NCBI RefSeq assembly: GCF_016756395.1
Contig: NZ_AP018365.1
Coordinates: 3,757,001 to 3,821,000 of the forward strand
DNA from: Streptomyces sp. SN-593
GTDB taxonomy: Bacteria; Actinomycetota; Actinomycetes; Streptomycetales; Streptomycetaceae
Reading direction: 5' to 3'
DNA length: 64,000 nt
Shown here: piece by piece, positions 19,678-28,363 of the stretch
Numbering within the stretch: the first letter of the stretch is position 1
Layout of the letters: every line of letters starts with the position of its first letter
The notes under the pieces: generated by a model
Told to the model about the DNA's origin: nothing
Seen by the model: only the letters and a program-made list of their open reading frames with translations
The model's database searches: none
Translations under genes and position numbers: made by a program

Positions 19678-20287
19678 GCTGGCGCCGTCCTCTCCCGAAT
19701 CGAGGCTCCCCCACGGCGGCGAACGGCATATTCACCGTTGCCAGTTGAGGACGTTACGGAAGGTAGGCGCGACGCAACAGCCCTTTCAGGCCCAATCTTG
19801 CATGGCCCGAATGGACTATGCGTGCGCGGCAGATCACCCAACGGAGTGATCCGCGAAGGAATCGGGCGAACGGGAGATTTCGGTCTCTCCCGTCACCCGG
19901 AGGCGCCAAGTCCCCCGGCATATACCGAAATTCGGGCAGTTCTCATCACTCACAAGAGTGACGATGGAAGGTAAGGGGCAGCGATGCCCTCGCGCCCCGC
20001 ATGCAACAGAGTAGGCGACCACCCCGCCGCGCGTCCGGGAATTCGCGAGGCCCGTGCTCCGTGCGTCGCGTGCGGGGTCCCGAGCGGCGCCCGCCACGCC
20101 ATGCGCCGGCGCACGACCCGACACTCCGACCGGTCGCGAGCCGGCGCGCGCCCCGCCCCGCCGACCGTTCGTGACCCGTTCCCGTCACGAAGGTCACAAC
20201 CTCGCAATGTCACGGTCTCGTACGCGTCCGCCCGGAAAGGCACCGCTCCCTCCGGAACACCCAGGATCGGGGTTTAGGCTGCTCTGC
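19678..20287. other. 610-bp wblA / PBP divergent intergenic region
   Basis: No convincing gene on either strand; short Arg-rich frames lack ribosome sites. The left 300 bp have clearly lower GC than the surroundings (for example around 19790-19975) and probably hold the long wblA leader and regulatory sites. The right end holds the leaderless PBP promoter. Confidence 0.6.
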
Positions 20288-20290
20288 ATG
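20275..20290 (+). promoter_or_regulatory. Leaderless promoter -10 for PBP gene
   Basis: TAGGCT at 20275-20280 followed by 7 nt and the ATG at 20288. Identical hexamer and spacing to the ArsA promoter at 16711. GGAAC occurs about 20 bp upstream but I do not see the second half of an ECF promoter. Confidence 0.6.
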
Positions 20291-22651
20291 GCTCACAAGC
20301 GTTCCGGTGGGGGAGTGTCGACGGCCCAGCAGGCCGCGAAGTTCCTCGGTGTCAGCGTGTTGGCCGGGGTGGTGCTCGCGGGGATCGCGTTGCCCGCCGC
20401 CGGCGCTCTCGGGCTGTCCGCGAAGGGCACCGTCAAGGGCTTCGACGACCTGCCCGGGGAGCTGAAGCAGCCACCGCTGAGCCAGGCGTCCAAGATCCTC
20501 GACGCGAACGGCGGGCTCATCGCGACCGTGTACTCGCGCGACCGCACTGTGGTCCCGATCACCCAGATGAGCCCCAACATCCTCAACGCGCTGGTCGACA
20601 TCGAGGACTCGCGGTTCTACGAGCACGGCGCCATCGACCTCAAGGGCATCCTGCGCGCCCTGAGCCACAACGCGTCGGACAGCGGCACCCAGGGCGCCTC
20701 CACCCTCACCCAGCAGTACGTGAAGAACGTGTTCGTGGAGGAGGCCGGCGACGACCAGAGCAAGGTCGCCGAGGCCACCCAGCAGACCGTGGGCCGCAAG
20801 ATCAAGGAGATGAAGTACGCGATCCAGGTCGAGAAGGAGCTCGGCAAGAAGAAGATCCTGGAGAACTACCTCAACATCACCTTCTTCGGCGAGCAGGCCT
20901 ACGGCATCGAGGCCGCCTCGGAGCGGTACTTCAGCACCCACGCCAAGGACCTCACCCTCCCGCAGGCCGCGATGCTGGCCGGGCTGGTGCAGTCCCCGAC
21001 CGGGTACGACCCGATCACCTCGCCGAACGCCGCGACCGAGCGCCGCAACACCGTGCTGGCGCGGATGGCCCAGCTCAAGGACATCACCGCGGCCCAGGCC
21101 GCGGCCGCGGAGAAGGCCCCGCTCGGCCTGAAGGTCAGCACCCCCAAGAACGGCTGCATCACCGCCGTCAACGGCGCCGGCTTCTTCTGCGACTACGTCC
21201 GCGAGACCTTCCTCCAGAACGCCGCCTTCGGCAAGACGAAGGCCGATCGCGCCAAGCTCTGGGACACCGGCGGCCTGACCATCCACACCACGCTCGACCC
21301 GAAGGCGCAGAAGTCGCTGATCAACGGCATCAGCAACCACGTCTACAAGAGCGACACCATCGCCGCGGCGATGACCATGGTGCAGCCCGGCACCGGCAAG
21401 GTCATCGCGATGGGCCAGAGCAAGCCGTACGGCCTCGACAAGAACGAGACGCAGATCAACTACTCCGTCGACCAGGACATGGACGGCGGCGAGGGCTTCC
21501 AGAACGGTTCGACGTTCAAGCCGATCACCGCGGCCGCCGCCTTGGAGGCGGGGTACAAGCCCTCGCAGACCTACCCCTCGCCGAACAAGCTCCAGTACCC
21601 CGACGTGACCACCTGCAGCGGGTCGGTCCTGCACAGCGACAAGACGACGCAGAACGAGCTGCCGTCCGAGGTCGGGCCGTTCTCGATGCCCGACGCGCTG
21701 AAGCAGTCGATCAACACCTACTTCGTGGCGCTCGAGGCCGACGTCGGCCTGTGCCCGATCGTGAAGATGGCCGACAAGCTCGGCGTGGGCCGGGCCGACG
21801 GCAAGCCGCTGGTGGAGGGCGCGTCGCTGACCCTGGGCACCAACGAGGTGTCGCCGCTGTCGGTGGCCGCCGCGTACGCCGCCTTCGCCAACCGCGGCGT
21901 CTACTGCACGCCGATCGTGATCAACTCGGTCACCAACGCCCAGGGCAAGCACCTGACGGTGCCCAAGTCGCTGTGCTCGCAGGCCATGTCGCAGCAGACC
22001 GCGGACACCCTGAACACCATGCTCAAGGGCGTCGTCGACGACGGTACGGGCACCGCGGCCAACCTCACCGGCCGGGAGACCGCCGGTAAGACCGGTACCA
22101 CCGACAACCGCTACGCCGCCTGGTTCGCCGGCTACACCCCGAACCTCGCCTCGGCCGTGTGGATGGGCGACCCGGCGCACAGCCGGCAGATGATCGACAT
22201 CACCATCGGCCCGACCAGCTACGACAAGGTGCAGGGAGCCACCGGTCCGGCGCCGATCTGGAAGGACGCCATGACCGGCGCCCTTGAGGGCTCGCCGGTG
22301 GAGAACTTCACCACGGTCCCGCTCAACGTCCCGGACCCGACCAAGTCCGACCAGCCGACGAACGGCGACACCACCGGGGACACCAACGGTGACGGCGGCG
22401 GAGACAACGGCAAGGGCCACGGCAAGCACGGCGGCAACGGCGGCTTCACGGTGATGGGCACGACGACCGGCGCGATCACCACCGTGGGCACCAGTACCGC
22501 CGGGGGGACCACCGGCGGGGCGGACGCGGGTGCCGCCGGCGGAACCACCACCGGTGGCACGACGACGACCGGGGGGACGTCGGACCAGGGCACGACGGAC
22601 GGGTCGGGAGGCATCCTCCAGCCGTCGGGCGGGGGGACCGGCTTCCCATAG
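20288..22651 (+). CDS. Class A penicillin-binding protein (transglycosylase/transpeptidase)
   Basis: 787 residues. One N-terminal anchor helix (about 15-40, LGVSVLAGVVLAGIALPAAG), then glycosyltransferase-51 motifs EDSRFYEHGAID and QGASTLTQQYVKN, and a transpeptidase domain with the nucleophile motif STFK, QSINTYF (SxN) and KTGTTDN (KTG). It polymerises and cross-links peptidoglycan outside the membrane. The C-terminal 130 residues are Gly/Thr-rich and disordered (TTGGTTTTGG type). In Streptomyces this gene faces wblA. ATG chosen from the leaderless promoter and because the anchor helix follows. Confidence 0.95.
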   Translation: MAHKRSGGGVSTAQQAAKFLGVSVLAGVVLAGIALPAAGALGLSAKGTVKGFDDLPGELKQPPLSQASKILDANGGLIATVYSRDRTVVPITQMSPNILNALVDIEDSRFYEHGAIDLKGILRALSHNASDSGTQGASTLTQQYVKNVFVEEAGDDQSKVAEATQQTVGRKIKEMKYAIQVEKELGKKKILENYLNITFFGEQAYGIEAASERYFSTHAKDLTLPQAAMLAGLVQSPTGYDPITSPNAATERRNTVLARMAQLKDITAAQAAAAEKAPLGLKVSTPKNGCITAVNGAGFFCDYVRETFLQNAAFGKTKADRAKLWDTGGLTIHTTLDPKAQKSLINGISNHVYKSDTIAAAMTMVQPGTGKVIAMGQSKPYGLDKNETQINYSVDQDMDGGEGFQNGSTFKPITAAAALEAGYKPSQTYPSPNKLQYPDVTTCSGSVLHSDKTTQNELPSEVGPFSMPDALKQSINTYFVALEADVGLCPIVKMADKLGVGRADGKPLVEGASLTLGTNEVSPLSVAAAYAAFANRGVYCTPIVINSVTNAQGKHLTVPKSLCSQAMSQQTADTLNTMLKGVVDDGTGTAANLTGRETAGKTGTTDNRYAAWFAGYTPNLASAVWMGDPAHSRQMIDITIGPTSYDKVQGATGPAPIWKDAMTGALEGSPVENFTTVPLNVPDPTKSDQPTNGDTTGDTNGDGGGDNGKGHGKHGGNGGFTVMGTTTGAITTVGTSTAGGTTGGADAGAAGGTTTGGTTTTGGTSDQGTTDGSGGILQPSGGGTGFP

Positions 22652-22673
22652 CGGCGGAGCACGCGCGGACGTA

Positions 22674-22721
22674 GGCACACGTAAGGGGCACCCACCAGAG
22701 TGGGTGCCCCTTACGTGTGCC
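22674..22721. terminator. Perfect bidirectional terminator hairpin
   Basis: A perfect 22-bp stem with a 4-nt loop (CAGA at 22696-22699); the left arm begins GGCACACGTAAGGGG. It lies 22 bp after the PBP stop and 75 bp before the convergent GatB/YqeY stop, so it can serve both. No T-run follows, as is usual in Streptomyces. Confidence 0.9.
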
Positions 22722-22796
22722 TGCCGCCGTCGGCGGGAGTGGCGCGGGTGCCGAGCGGGCGGACCGGGCCGAGCGGGCCTGGTGAAGGTGGCGGGG

Positions 22797-23258
22797 TCAG
22801 CCCGCCGCGAGCTGGCGCTTGACCTCGGCGGCGACCCGCCCGCCCTCCGCGAGCCCGGCCACCTTCGGGTTCACGACCTTCATCACGGCGCCCATCGCCT
22901 TGGGCCCGGACGCCCCGGACTCCGCGATCGCCGAGCGTACGACCGCCGCGAGCGCCTCGTCGTCGAGCTGCTTGGGCAGGTACTCGGCGAGCACCTCGCC
23001 CTCCTCCCGCTCCCGCTGCGCGGACTCCGCGCGACCGCCCTGCGCGAACGCCTCCGCGGCCTCCCGGCGCTTCTTCGCCTCGCGGGCGATCACCTTGAGC
23101 ACCTCGTCGTCGGAGAGCTGCCGGGCCGTGTCACCCGCCACCTCCTCCTTGGTGATGGCGCTGAGGGTCAGCCGGATCGTGGCGGAGCGCAGCTCGTCGC
23201 GGCTCTTCATCGCGGCGGTCAGGTCGTCGTGCAGTCGCTGCTTGAGGGTCGTGGTCAT
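22797..23258 (-). CDS. GatB/YqeY-domain protein
   Basis: 153 residues, standard length. LKQRLHDDLTAAMKSRDELR at the N-terminus, ILTL-like TIRLTLSAI, EVLKVIAREAKKRREAAEAF, EYLPKQLDDEAL and GPKAMGAVMKVVNPKVAG are family blocks. The domain is the tRNA-binding tail of GatB found alone; a role in tRNA amidation quality control is assumed, not shown. Confidence 0.93.
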   Translation of the reverse strand: MTTTLKQRLHDDLTAAMKSRDELRSATIRLTLSAITKEEVAGDTARQLSDDEVLKVIAREAKKRREAAEAFAQGGRAESAQREREEGEVLAEYLPKQLDDEALAAVVRSAIAESGASGPKAMGAVMKVVNPKVAGLAEGGRVAAEVKRQLAAG

Positions 23259-23604
23259 ACGCCGATTTTCGCACTACCGGGGGGCGGGTGCGCCGGATTA
23301 TCCGGGTGGGGGTGTGTGCGGGGGGGTGCGGCCGCGTGCGGGGGGCGCGGCCGTGTGCCGGGGCCGTGGCGTTGCCGTGCAGCCGTGCGGTGGTCGTACC
23401 GCAGGACGGTCGCGCCGCCGCCGGTGCCGCGGTCGTACCGTAGGACGGGTCGCACCGTACGACGGACCGCGGCGGGCCGTGCGGCGGTCGTACCGTCGTA
23501 CCGGCTGTCGTACCGGCCGTCGCGCCGGAGCGTTACCGGCCATACCGTCGTACCGGGGCCGTACCAGCGCACACCGCGGGTGTGGACTCTGACACGATGG
23601 ACGC
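23259..23604. repeat. Intergenic region with degenerate GTCGTACCG repeats
   Basis: 346 bp between divergent genes. The right half (about 23391-23570) holds about six GTCGTACCG-type units plus variants such as GTCGCGCCG and GCCGTACCA. It should contain both promoters. The repeats could be a binding-site array or simple slippage products; no gene is visible. Confidence 0.6.
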
Positions 23605-24528
23605 ATGCGCGCGCGATACGGAATCCCCCTCGGTGTGACGGCGGCTGGCGCGGCCTGCGTGGCCTACGCGGCAGGTTTCGAGGCGCGGTCGTTCCGCCTG
23701 CGCCGGGTCGAGGTGCCGGTGCTGCCCGAGGGCATGCGGCCGATCCGCATCCTCCAGCTCTCCGACATCCACATGGTCTCCGGCCAGCGCAAGAAGCGCC
23801 GCTGGCTCCAGTCGCTGGCCGGGCTGCGGCCCGACCTCGTGGTGAACACCGGCGACAACCTCTCCGACCCCACCGCCGTCCCCGAGGTGCTCGACGCCCT
23901 CGGCCCGCTGCTGCGCTTCCCGGGGGCGTACGTCTTCGGCTCGAACGACTACTACGGCCCCAAGTTCCGCAACCCGGGCCGCTACCTCGTCGAGAAGGCC
24001 CGCGGCCAGCACGGGCTCAACGGCAAGAGCGGGGGCGCCCACGGCGCGATCCGCAACCCCTGGGGCGACCTGCGCGACGCGTTCGACGCGGCCGGGTGGG
24101 TCGGCCTGAGCAACACCCGCGGCCGGGTCAAGCTCGACCACGGCCCCGTGGTCGGCCTCACCGGCCTGGACGACCCGCACATCAAGCGCGACCGCTACGC
24201 GGAGGTGGCCGGCGGCCCCGACCCGGACACGGACTTCAACCTCGCGCTGGTCCACGCCCCCTACCTGCGGGTGCTGGACGCCTTCACGTCGGACCGCTAC
24301 CCGTTGATCCTGGCCGGCCACACCCACGGGGGCCAGGTCTGCATCCCCTTCTACGGTGCGCTGGTCACCAACTGCGACATCGACACCGACCGGGTGAAGG
24401 GCCTGTCCACCCACACCGCCACCGGGTCCACGTCGTACCTCCACGTGTCCGCGGGGTGCGGTGCGAACCGCTACACCCCGGTCCGCTTCGCCTGCCCCCC
24501 CGAGGCCACCCTCCTCACCCTGACCTGA
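23605..24528 (+). CDS. Metallophosphoesterase
   Basis: 307 residues with a signal-anchor-like N-terminus (about 7-24) and the calcineurin-fold motifs [10 protein letters not shown] (D-x-H), LVVNTGDNL (GDx), GSNDY (GNxD/H variant, with Ser before Asn) and [11 protein letters not shown] (GHTH). The usual ligands are therefore present. Membrane-linked relatives in Firmicutes act on UDP-sugar or lipid substrates, but the substrate here is unknown. Directly upstream of the tRNA-Pro gene. Confidence 0.93.
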   Translation: MRARYGIPLGVTAAGAACVAYAAGFEARSFRLRRVEVPVLPEGMRPIRILQLSDIHMVSGQRKKRRWLQSLAGLRPDLVVNTGDNLSDPTAVPEVLDALGPLLRFPGAYVFGSNDYYGPKFRNPGRYLVEKARGQHGLNGKSGGAHGAIRNPWGDLRDAFDAAGWVGLSNTRGRVKLDHGPVVGLTGLDDPHIKRDRYAEVAGGPDPDTDFNLALVHAPYLRVLDAFTSDRYPLILAGHTHGGQVCIPFYGALVTNCDIDTDRVKGLSTHTATGSTSYLHVSAGCGANRYTPVRFACPPEATLLTLT

Positions 24529-24610
24529 CCCCGCTCCCCCGGCCCACCCGCCCCCGGGGCGCCCCCGGCCCCTCCCCGAAACCGGATTTCGCCTCGGGCT
24601 CCGGGTCCGC

Positions 24611-24616
24611 TAGAGT
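24611..24616 (+). promoter_or_regulatory. Probable -10 of tRNA-Pro promoter
   Basis: TAGAGT, a near-perfect actinobacterial -10, ends 14 nt before the tRNA. A -35 is not evident. Confidence 0.5.
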
Positions 24617-24630
24617 AATCCTCGTTGCAC

Positions 24631-24704
<74 letters not shown>

Positions 24705-24718
24705 CTTCGTAACAGCAG

Positions 24719-24756
24719 GTCAGGGCCGGTTTCCCTTCGGGGAGACCGGCCCTGAC
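24719..24756. terminator. Terminator hairpin between tRNA and integrase
   Basis: 17-bp arms (GTCAGGGCCGGTTTCCC and its complement with one mismatch) around a TTCG tetraloop. It can end transcription of the tRNA from the left and of the integrase from the right. Confidence 0.88.
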
Positions 24757-24809
24757 TGCGTTCCAGGAGCGTTCTGGGTGTCAACTGGGTGTGATCTTGG
24801 TCGGCCGGA

Positions 24810-26366
24810 TCAGCGGGACGCGGCACGCTCTTGCAACAGCCGGTCGAGCACCGCGACCGGCGAACGCGGATGCAACAGCAGGCGGGAATCCAGCGACTCG
24901 AACCAGACCTCGGTGAGCTGATCCATGAGCGTGGCCCGCATGGTGTCGGTGACGTGGCTGTAGCGCGCGCCGACCGATCCGTCCTCGTGGCCCATCCGGT
25001 CGTCCATGAGGACCTTGGGCGTGCCCAGCTCCTCCATGAGCGTGCGGTGCCCGTGCCGGAGGCCGTGGCGGGTGAGCCGGTCCTTGATGGGCATCCAGCA
25101 CGCCTCTGCGCGGCCGGAGGCCCCGCGGCCCCGTACGGGGACGCCGGGGAACGCCCCGCCCGTCACGGGGACGGGGTGGGCGTCCTGCGGCGCCTTCTTC
25201 GGGTACCAGCCGGTTGCGGCCGGCGTGAAGATCCACGTGGCGTGGCCGCTGCGCCGCCAGTGGGCCGCCTCGCGGGACGGCCCTATCTGGCGGACGAAGC
25301 CGAGTTCGGCGACGGCCTTCTCGACGCGGACGCGCGTGGCCTCGGCGACCCTCTCGGGCCGGTTGAGGACGTTGGAGACCGTGCCGGTCGAGACCCCGGC
25401 CAGCTCGGCGACCTGGCGGAGCGTCGGCCCGGCCTGCCGGGTGCCGCCGACGCCCCGGCCGCTGTACACGTACGTGCTGCCGTGGCACGAGCAGGGCTGC
25501 GGCTTCGTACGGGTCACGTGGTCGGCGACGAGGTTCGACAGCCAGAACGGCGAGTCGACGTTCCGGTAGCTGTCGTCCTTCGGCGGGCAGCGGACGAACT
25601 CGCCGGTGTCGAGTTCGTACAGCTGCCACTCGATCCGGAAGCAGCGCGATTCCCGTCGCGCGAACTCCGTTTCCAGGCCCACGAGTTCGCCCCAGCGCAT
25701 GCCGGTGTACGTCTTCTGGATGTGGGCCACGAACTCGTCGTCGCGGCCGGAGAGCAGCGAGGCCCGCTCGGCGATGAGCAGGGAGCCGAGCATGGTGGTG
25801 ATCTGCTTCTCCGGCCCGCGCCGCTGGCTCCGGCCGTGCCGCCGGCCCCGGCCCCGGCGGCGCTCGGCGACGTTCTTCTCGGCGTGGCCGGCGTCGACCG
25901 CGTCGGCGAGGATCAGGTGCAGGAGCGAGCGGTACGTGCGGACGCTGCTCACCGCGCACCCGCTCTTGAGCTTCGCCTTCTCCCACGCGGCGACCATCGG
26001 GCCGGTGATGTCGCGGATGGCCTTGTCGCCGAAGGTCGGCAACAGGTGGGCCAGGCTGCGCGGGTAGTTCTGCATCGTGGAGTCCGCGAGGCCCTGCTCG
26101 GCGAGCCATTCCTTGGCGAACTCCCCGAACGTGACCTGGGCGGCGGCGCGTTCCTGCTCGGGTGGAATCCAGCGGCCCCGCTTGGCTTCCTCGTACGCTT
26201 CGGCTTCGGCCTTCTCGGCCGCCTTCTGCGCGGTGGTCTTCGTCGGGTACCGGACGGCTCGGCCGTCCTCGTCGACCACGTACCCCTGGGCTTTGCGGTC
26301 TGGGCGCTGATAGCAGGCCCGGTAGTAAGTCTTCCCTCTGGCGACGCGTTTCTCGGCGTAGGCCAC
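24810..26366 (-). CDS. int: Tyrosine integrase with an inserted LacI-type HTH
   Basis: 518 residues. N-terminal arm-binding part (1-75), core-binding SAM-like domain (about 78-165: FGEFAKEWLAEQ...STMQNYPRSLAHLLPTFG), then the catalytic domain with R224 (TGMRWGE), HGLRHGHRT (H434, R437), H460 and nucleophile Y469 (ARYSHV). Between Arg I and the HxxR box, residues about 314-360 read as a LacI-family DNA-binding domain (LRQVAELAGVSTGTVSNVLN, then RVRVEKAVAELGF) with a hinge-like tail. I have seen similar actinobacterial proteins labelled as LacI regulators. It should catalyse integration and, with a directionality factor, excision at tRNA-Pro. GTG start with GGAAGG upstream. Confidence 0.93.
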   Translation of the reverse strand: MAYAEKRVARGKTYYRACYQRPDRKAQGYVVDEDGRAVRYPTKTTAQKAAEKAEAEAYEEAKRGRWIPPEQERAAAQVTFGEFAKEWLAEQGLADSTMQNYPRSLAHLLPTFGDKAIRDITGPMVAAWEKAKLKSGCAVSSVRTYRSLLHLILADAVDAGHAEKNVAERRRGRGRRHGRSQRRGPEKQITTMLGSLLIAERASLLSGRDDEFVAHIQKTYTGMRWGELVGLETEFARRESRCFRIEWQLYELDTGEFVRCPPKDDSYRNVDSPFWLSNLVADHVTRTKPQPCSCHGSTYVYSGRGVGGTRQAGPTLRQVAELAGVSTGTVSNVLNRPERVAEATRVRVEKAVAELGFVRQIGPSREAAHWRRSGHATWIFTPAATGWYPKKAPQDAHPVPVTGGAFPGVPVRGRGASGRAEACWMPIKDRLTRHGLRHGHRTLMEELGTPKVLMDDRMGHEDGSVGARYSHVTDTMRATLMDQLTEVWFESLDSRLLLHPRSPVAVLDRLLQERAASR

Positions 26367-26373
26367 GGTGGCA

Positions 26374-26634
26374 TCACCTTCCTGTGGTTGTGAAGGCGGC
26401 CATCACATCGGCCGCTGAGTAATCACCTCGCTCCAGCAAGTCGGAGATCGCTTCCGCATCGCCTGCGGTGAAGCACTGGTCGTTCAGCAAGAGCACCCCG
26501 GTCAGCCGGTCGTGATCGATCCAGGCGACGACTTCTCTTGGTACCCCGATGACGCGCTGTGCGCGGTGACATGGCTGTGACGTCAAGCCGTACCCCCAGC
26601 CCGAGAATGTGTGGCTCCTCCACCTGTTGTGCAC
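26374..26634 (-). CDS. Small protein upstream of int
   Basis: 86 codons from a GTG; TTG at codon 17, with GGGGG 6 nt upstream, is an alternative start. The conserved-looking part is the end: VPREVVAWIDHDRLTGVLL, then a DAEAISDLLERGDY helix and SAADVMAAF. It ends 7 nt before the int start, so the two are probably one transcript. Position suggests an accessory recombination factor, but the sequence does not look like the usual Xis winged helix. Confidence 0.5.
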   Translation of the reverse strand: MHNRWRSHTFSGWGYGLTSQPCHRAQRVIGVPREVVAWIDHDRLTGVLLLNDQCFTAGDAEAISDLLERGDYSAADVMAAFTTTGR

Positions 26635-26713
26635 ATCTAACCGCGTAGACGCAAAAAGCGGGAAAAGTTATGGAGGGGTACGGCAAAACGGCCCGAAAGG
26701 GTGATTAGTGAGA

Positions 26714-27184
26714 CTAATCGTCCGTCGATACGTCGATCTTGAGGGAGTCGAGGGCCGCCATCAGGTCCTCCAGCGGCGTGCCGTCCTCGCCTCGGATCAC
26801 GATGGTCGCCCGGACGCGCCCGGACGGAGTGGTTACTTCTGCGACGCGGGCGTCGATCAGCGGCCCCTCCCGGAGGGACTTCTGCACTCTCGCGGATAGG
26901 TCGGATGGCGGCTCCGGCGCAGCCTCGGCCGGCACGCCCTGCTCGACGGGTTCGCCCCCGTCAAGCACGAGGTCTACAGACTCCGGGGTCCATCCCACGG
27001 TCCTGGCGTACGCGAGGACCGTGGGCGTGACCTTCCGGATGCTGCCCTTCTCGATGTTGTGGAGAGCGCCCCGCTTCACGCCGATCGCTTCAGCAACGTC
27101 CTGCTGCTCCACGCCGCGCGCGATACGTGCCGCCCTCAGCTTCTCGCCGAGCCGCGCCCAGTCTCTGGTCATGCTCCCCATCAT
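26714..27184 (-). CDS. XRE-family repressor (element master regulator candidate)
   Basis: 156 residues. An XRE helix-turn-helix occupies about 10-65 (LGEKLRAARIARGVEQQDVA, IGVKRGALHNIEKGS), followed by a linker and a C-terminal alpha/beta tail (VRATIVIRGEDGTPLEDLM). The N-terminus may be MMGSMTRDW or the ATG four codons in. It is divergent from the XRE/Xis-like gene, with three related AGACATG-type sites between them, so it probably represses that promoter and controls excision and replication, as phage CI does. No RecA-cleavage (S24) domain is present, so induction should work some other way. Confidence 0.85.
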   Translation of the reverse strand: MMGSMTRDWARLGEKLRAARIARGVEQQDVAEAIGVKRGALHNIEKGSIRKVTPTVLAYARTVGWTPESVDLVLDGGEPVEQGVPAEAAPEPPSDLSARVQKSLREGPLIDARVAEVTTPSGRVRATIVIRGEDGTPLEDLMAALDSLKIDVSTDD

Positions 27185-27273
27185 GCCGCACAGCCATGCA
27201 ACAGCAAGAGCGGACTAGCAGCGCACACGGGCGCATTTGTTGCACACGGGGTCGCAGAAGTCTGCACCTTTCC

Positions 27274-27359
27274 CTAGACATGCACGTTCAGTCATGTTCA
27301 GAAAATACACGCAGAAGTACCCGACATGTCTTGCTTGGGTGATCGCTTATGTCTAGTCT
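27274..27359 (+). promoter_or_regulatory. Switch region: promoter and three operator sites
   Basis: CTAGACATG (27274-27282), the palindrome GACATGTC (27323-27330) and ATGTCTAG (27349-27356) share one half-site. The plus-strand promoter is -35 TTGCTT (27331-27336), a 17-bp spacer, -10 TAGTCT (27354-27359), then 6 nt to the GTG at 27366, so the mRNA should be leaderless. The middle operator touches the -35 and the last overlaps the -10; the first lies in the probable repressor promoter. Confidence 0.7.
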
Positions 27360-27365
27360 CTAAAC

Positions 27366-27860
27366 GTGACACCGAACGGAACGGCGATTCGAGCGTTGCG
27401 TCAGGTTCAGGACTTGAGCCTGCGCGACCTCGCTCGACTCGCGAATACGTCCCCCAGCCAGCTCTCCCGCATGGAGCGGGGGTGTGTTGGGGCCGGTGAC
27501 GCGCTGCTCTGCCGACTGGCGGAAGCACTCGCTGTTCCCGTAGACGACATCACCCAAGGAGGGGCCTTGGTGCCCATCACGACGGAGGACGCTGCGGCGC
27601 CTCCCCCGAAGACCGACAGCGGTCGGACGGTGCCGTACCCCGGCACCCCCGACGGCGAGGTCTTCCACTACACGCCGGACGAGGCCGCCAGCTTCCTGCC
27701 GTGGTCCGCGCTCCAGCTCAAGCGCAAGGCGTACCGGCGCGAGATCCCGTTCAACGACGGCGCGAAGCGCGTGACCTTCACCGGCCGCGACATCCGCGAG
27801 ATCAGCGAGATGACGGCCGTGCGCCCGCTCGCCGAGACGGCGCAGCTCCGTAGCGGCTGA
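27366..27860 (+). CDS. XRE HTH fused to Xis-like HTH
   Basis: 164 residues. The N-terminal XRE domain (about 5-62: IRALRQVQDLSLRDLARLAN, SPSQLSRMERG) is followed by a Pro-rich linker and a C-terminal winged-helix segment (FHYTPDEAASFLPWSALQL, then KAYRREIPFNDGAKRVTFTG and DIREISEM). The latter resembles excisionase/MerR-type DNA-binding modules found in Streptomyces elements. It could be a combined regulator and directionality factor. GTG start set by the leaderless promoter. Confidence 0.75.
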   Translation: MTPNGTAIRALRQVQDLSLRDLARLANTSPSQLSRMERGCVGAGDALLCRLAEALAVPVDDITQGGALVPITTEDAAAPPPKTDSGRTVPYPGTPDGEVFHYTPDEAASFLPWSALQLKRKAYRREIPFNDGAKRVTFTGRDIREISEMTAVRPLAETAQLRSG

Positions 27861-27945
27861 CGCCCCAAGGGGCCGCCCGGACCGGGCCTGGTCCAGACGA
27901 CCCCAGATCACCAGGCCACCTCAACACCACGAAACCGAGGTCACC

Positions 27946-28023
27946 TTGGCACGCACATTTAACCCCAGGACTGCGGCCCTCACGGCCGCCGAACTCCCCG
28001 CTCTGCTGGGAGGTACCCGCTGA
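27946..28023 (+). CDS. 25-residue peptide (uncertain)
   Basis: TTG start with CGAGG 5 nt upstream; ends TGATG, overlapping the next start by one base. The sequence MARTFNPRTAALTAAELPAL then LGGTR has no known match. Support comes only from the ribosome site and the overlap. Confidence 0.3.
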   Translation: MARTFNPRTAALTAAELPALLGGTR

Positions 28024-28208
28024 TGAGCGACGTCATCCTCGCCGCCATGATCGCGGCGTTCGTACTGCTCCCCGCGTCGGTCGTCGCGCACCGCGTCGCG
28101 ACCGCCCCGCAGGAGGAGCCGCACGACCCGACGGACTGCCGCCACTGCGCCGCCTTGTTCGGCCAGTCCAAGCAGATCCCCGGCCAGCGTCACGGCGGTG
28201 AGCTGTGA
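28023..28208 (+). CDS. Small single-pass membrane protein
   Basis: 61 residues: helix at about 4-24 (VILAAMIAAFVLLPASVVA), then a polar tail with DCRHCAALFG, a possible half zinc or redox site. Overlaps both neighbours (TGATG before, GTGA after). Function unknown. Confidence 0.65.
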   Translation: MSDVILAAMIAAFVLLPASVVAHRVATAPQEEPHDPTDCRHCAALFGQSKQIPGQRHGGEL

Positions 28209-28363
28209 CGAACCACCAGACGCCGCACTGCTCGCGCACGTGCAACCTGTGCGCCCCGCTGCGCCACCCCTCCCACTTCAAGACGCGGCGCTCGCTCGTC
28301 GCGCTGCTGCCCCGGCAGTCGGCCCCGGCCGGCACCGGTCACGAGAACGGTGGTGGTCGCTGA
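28205..28363 (+). CDS. Small Cys-containing protein
   Basis: 52 residues, GTG start overlapping the previous stop (GTGA) and TGATG with the next gene. HCSRTCNLCAPLRHPSHFK suggests a small metal-binding knuckle. Function unknown. Confidence 0.55.
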   Translation: MTNHQTPHCSRTCNLCAPLRHPSHFKTRRSLVALLPRQSAPAGTGHENGGGR

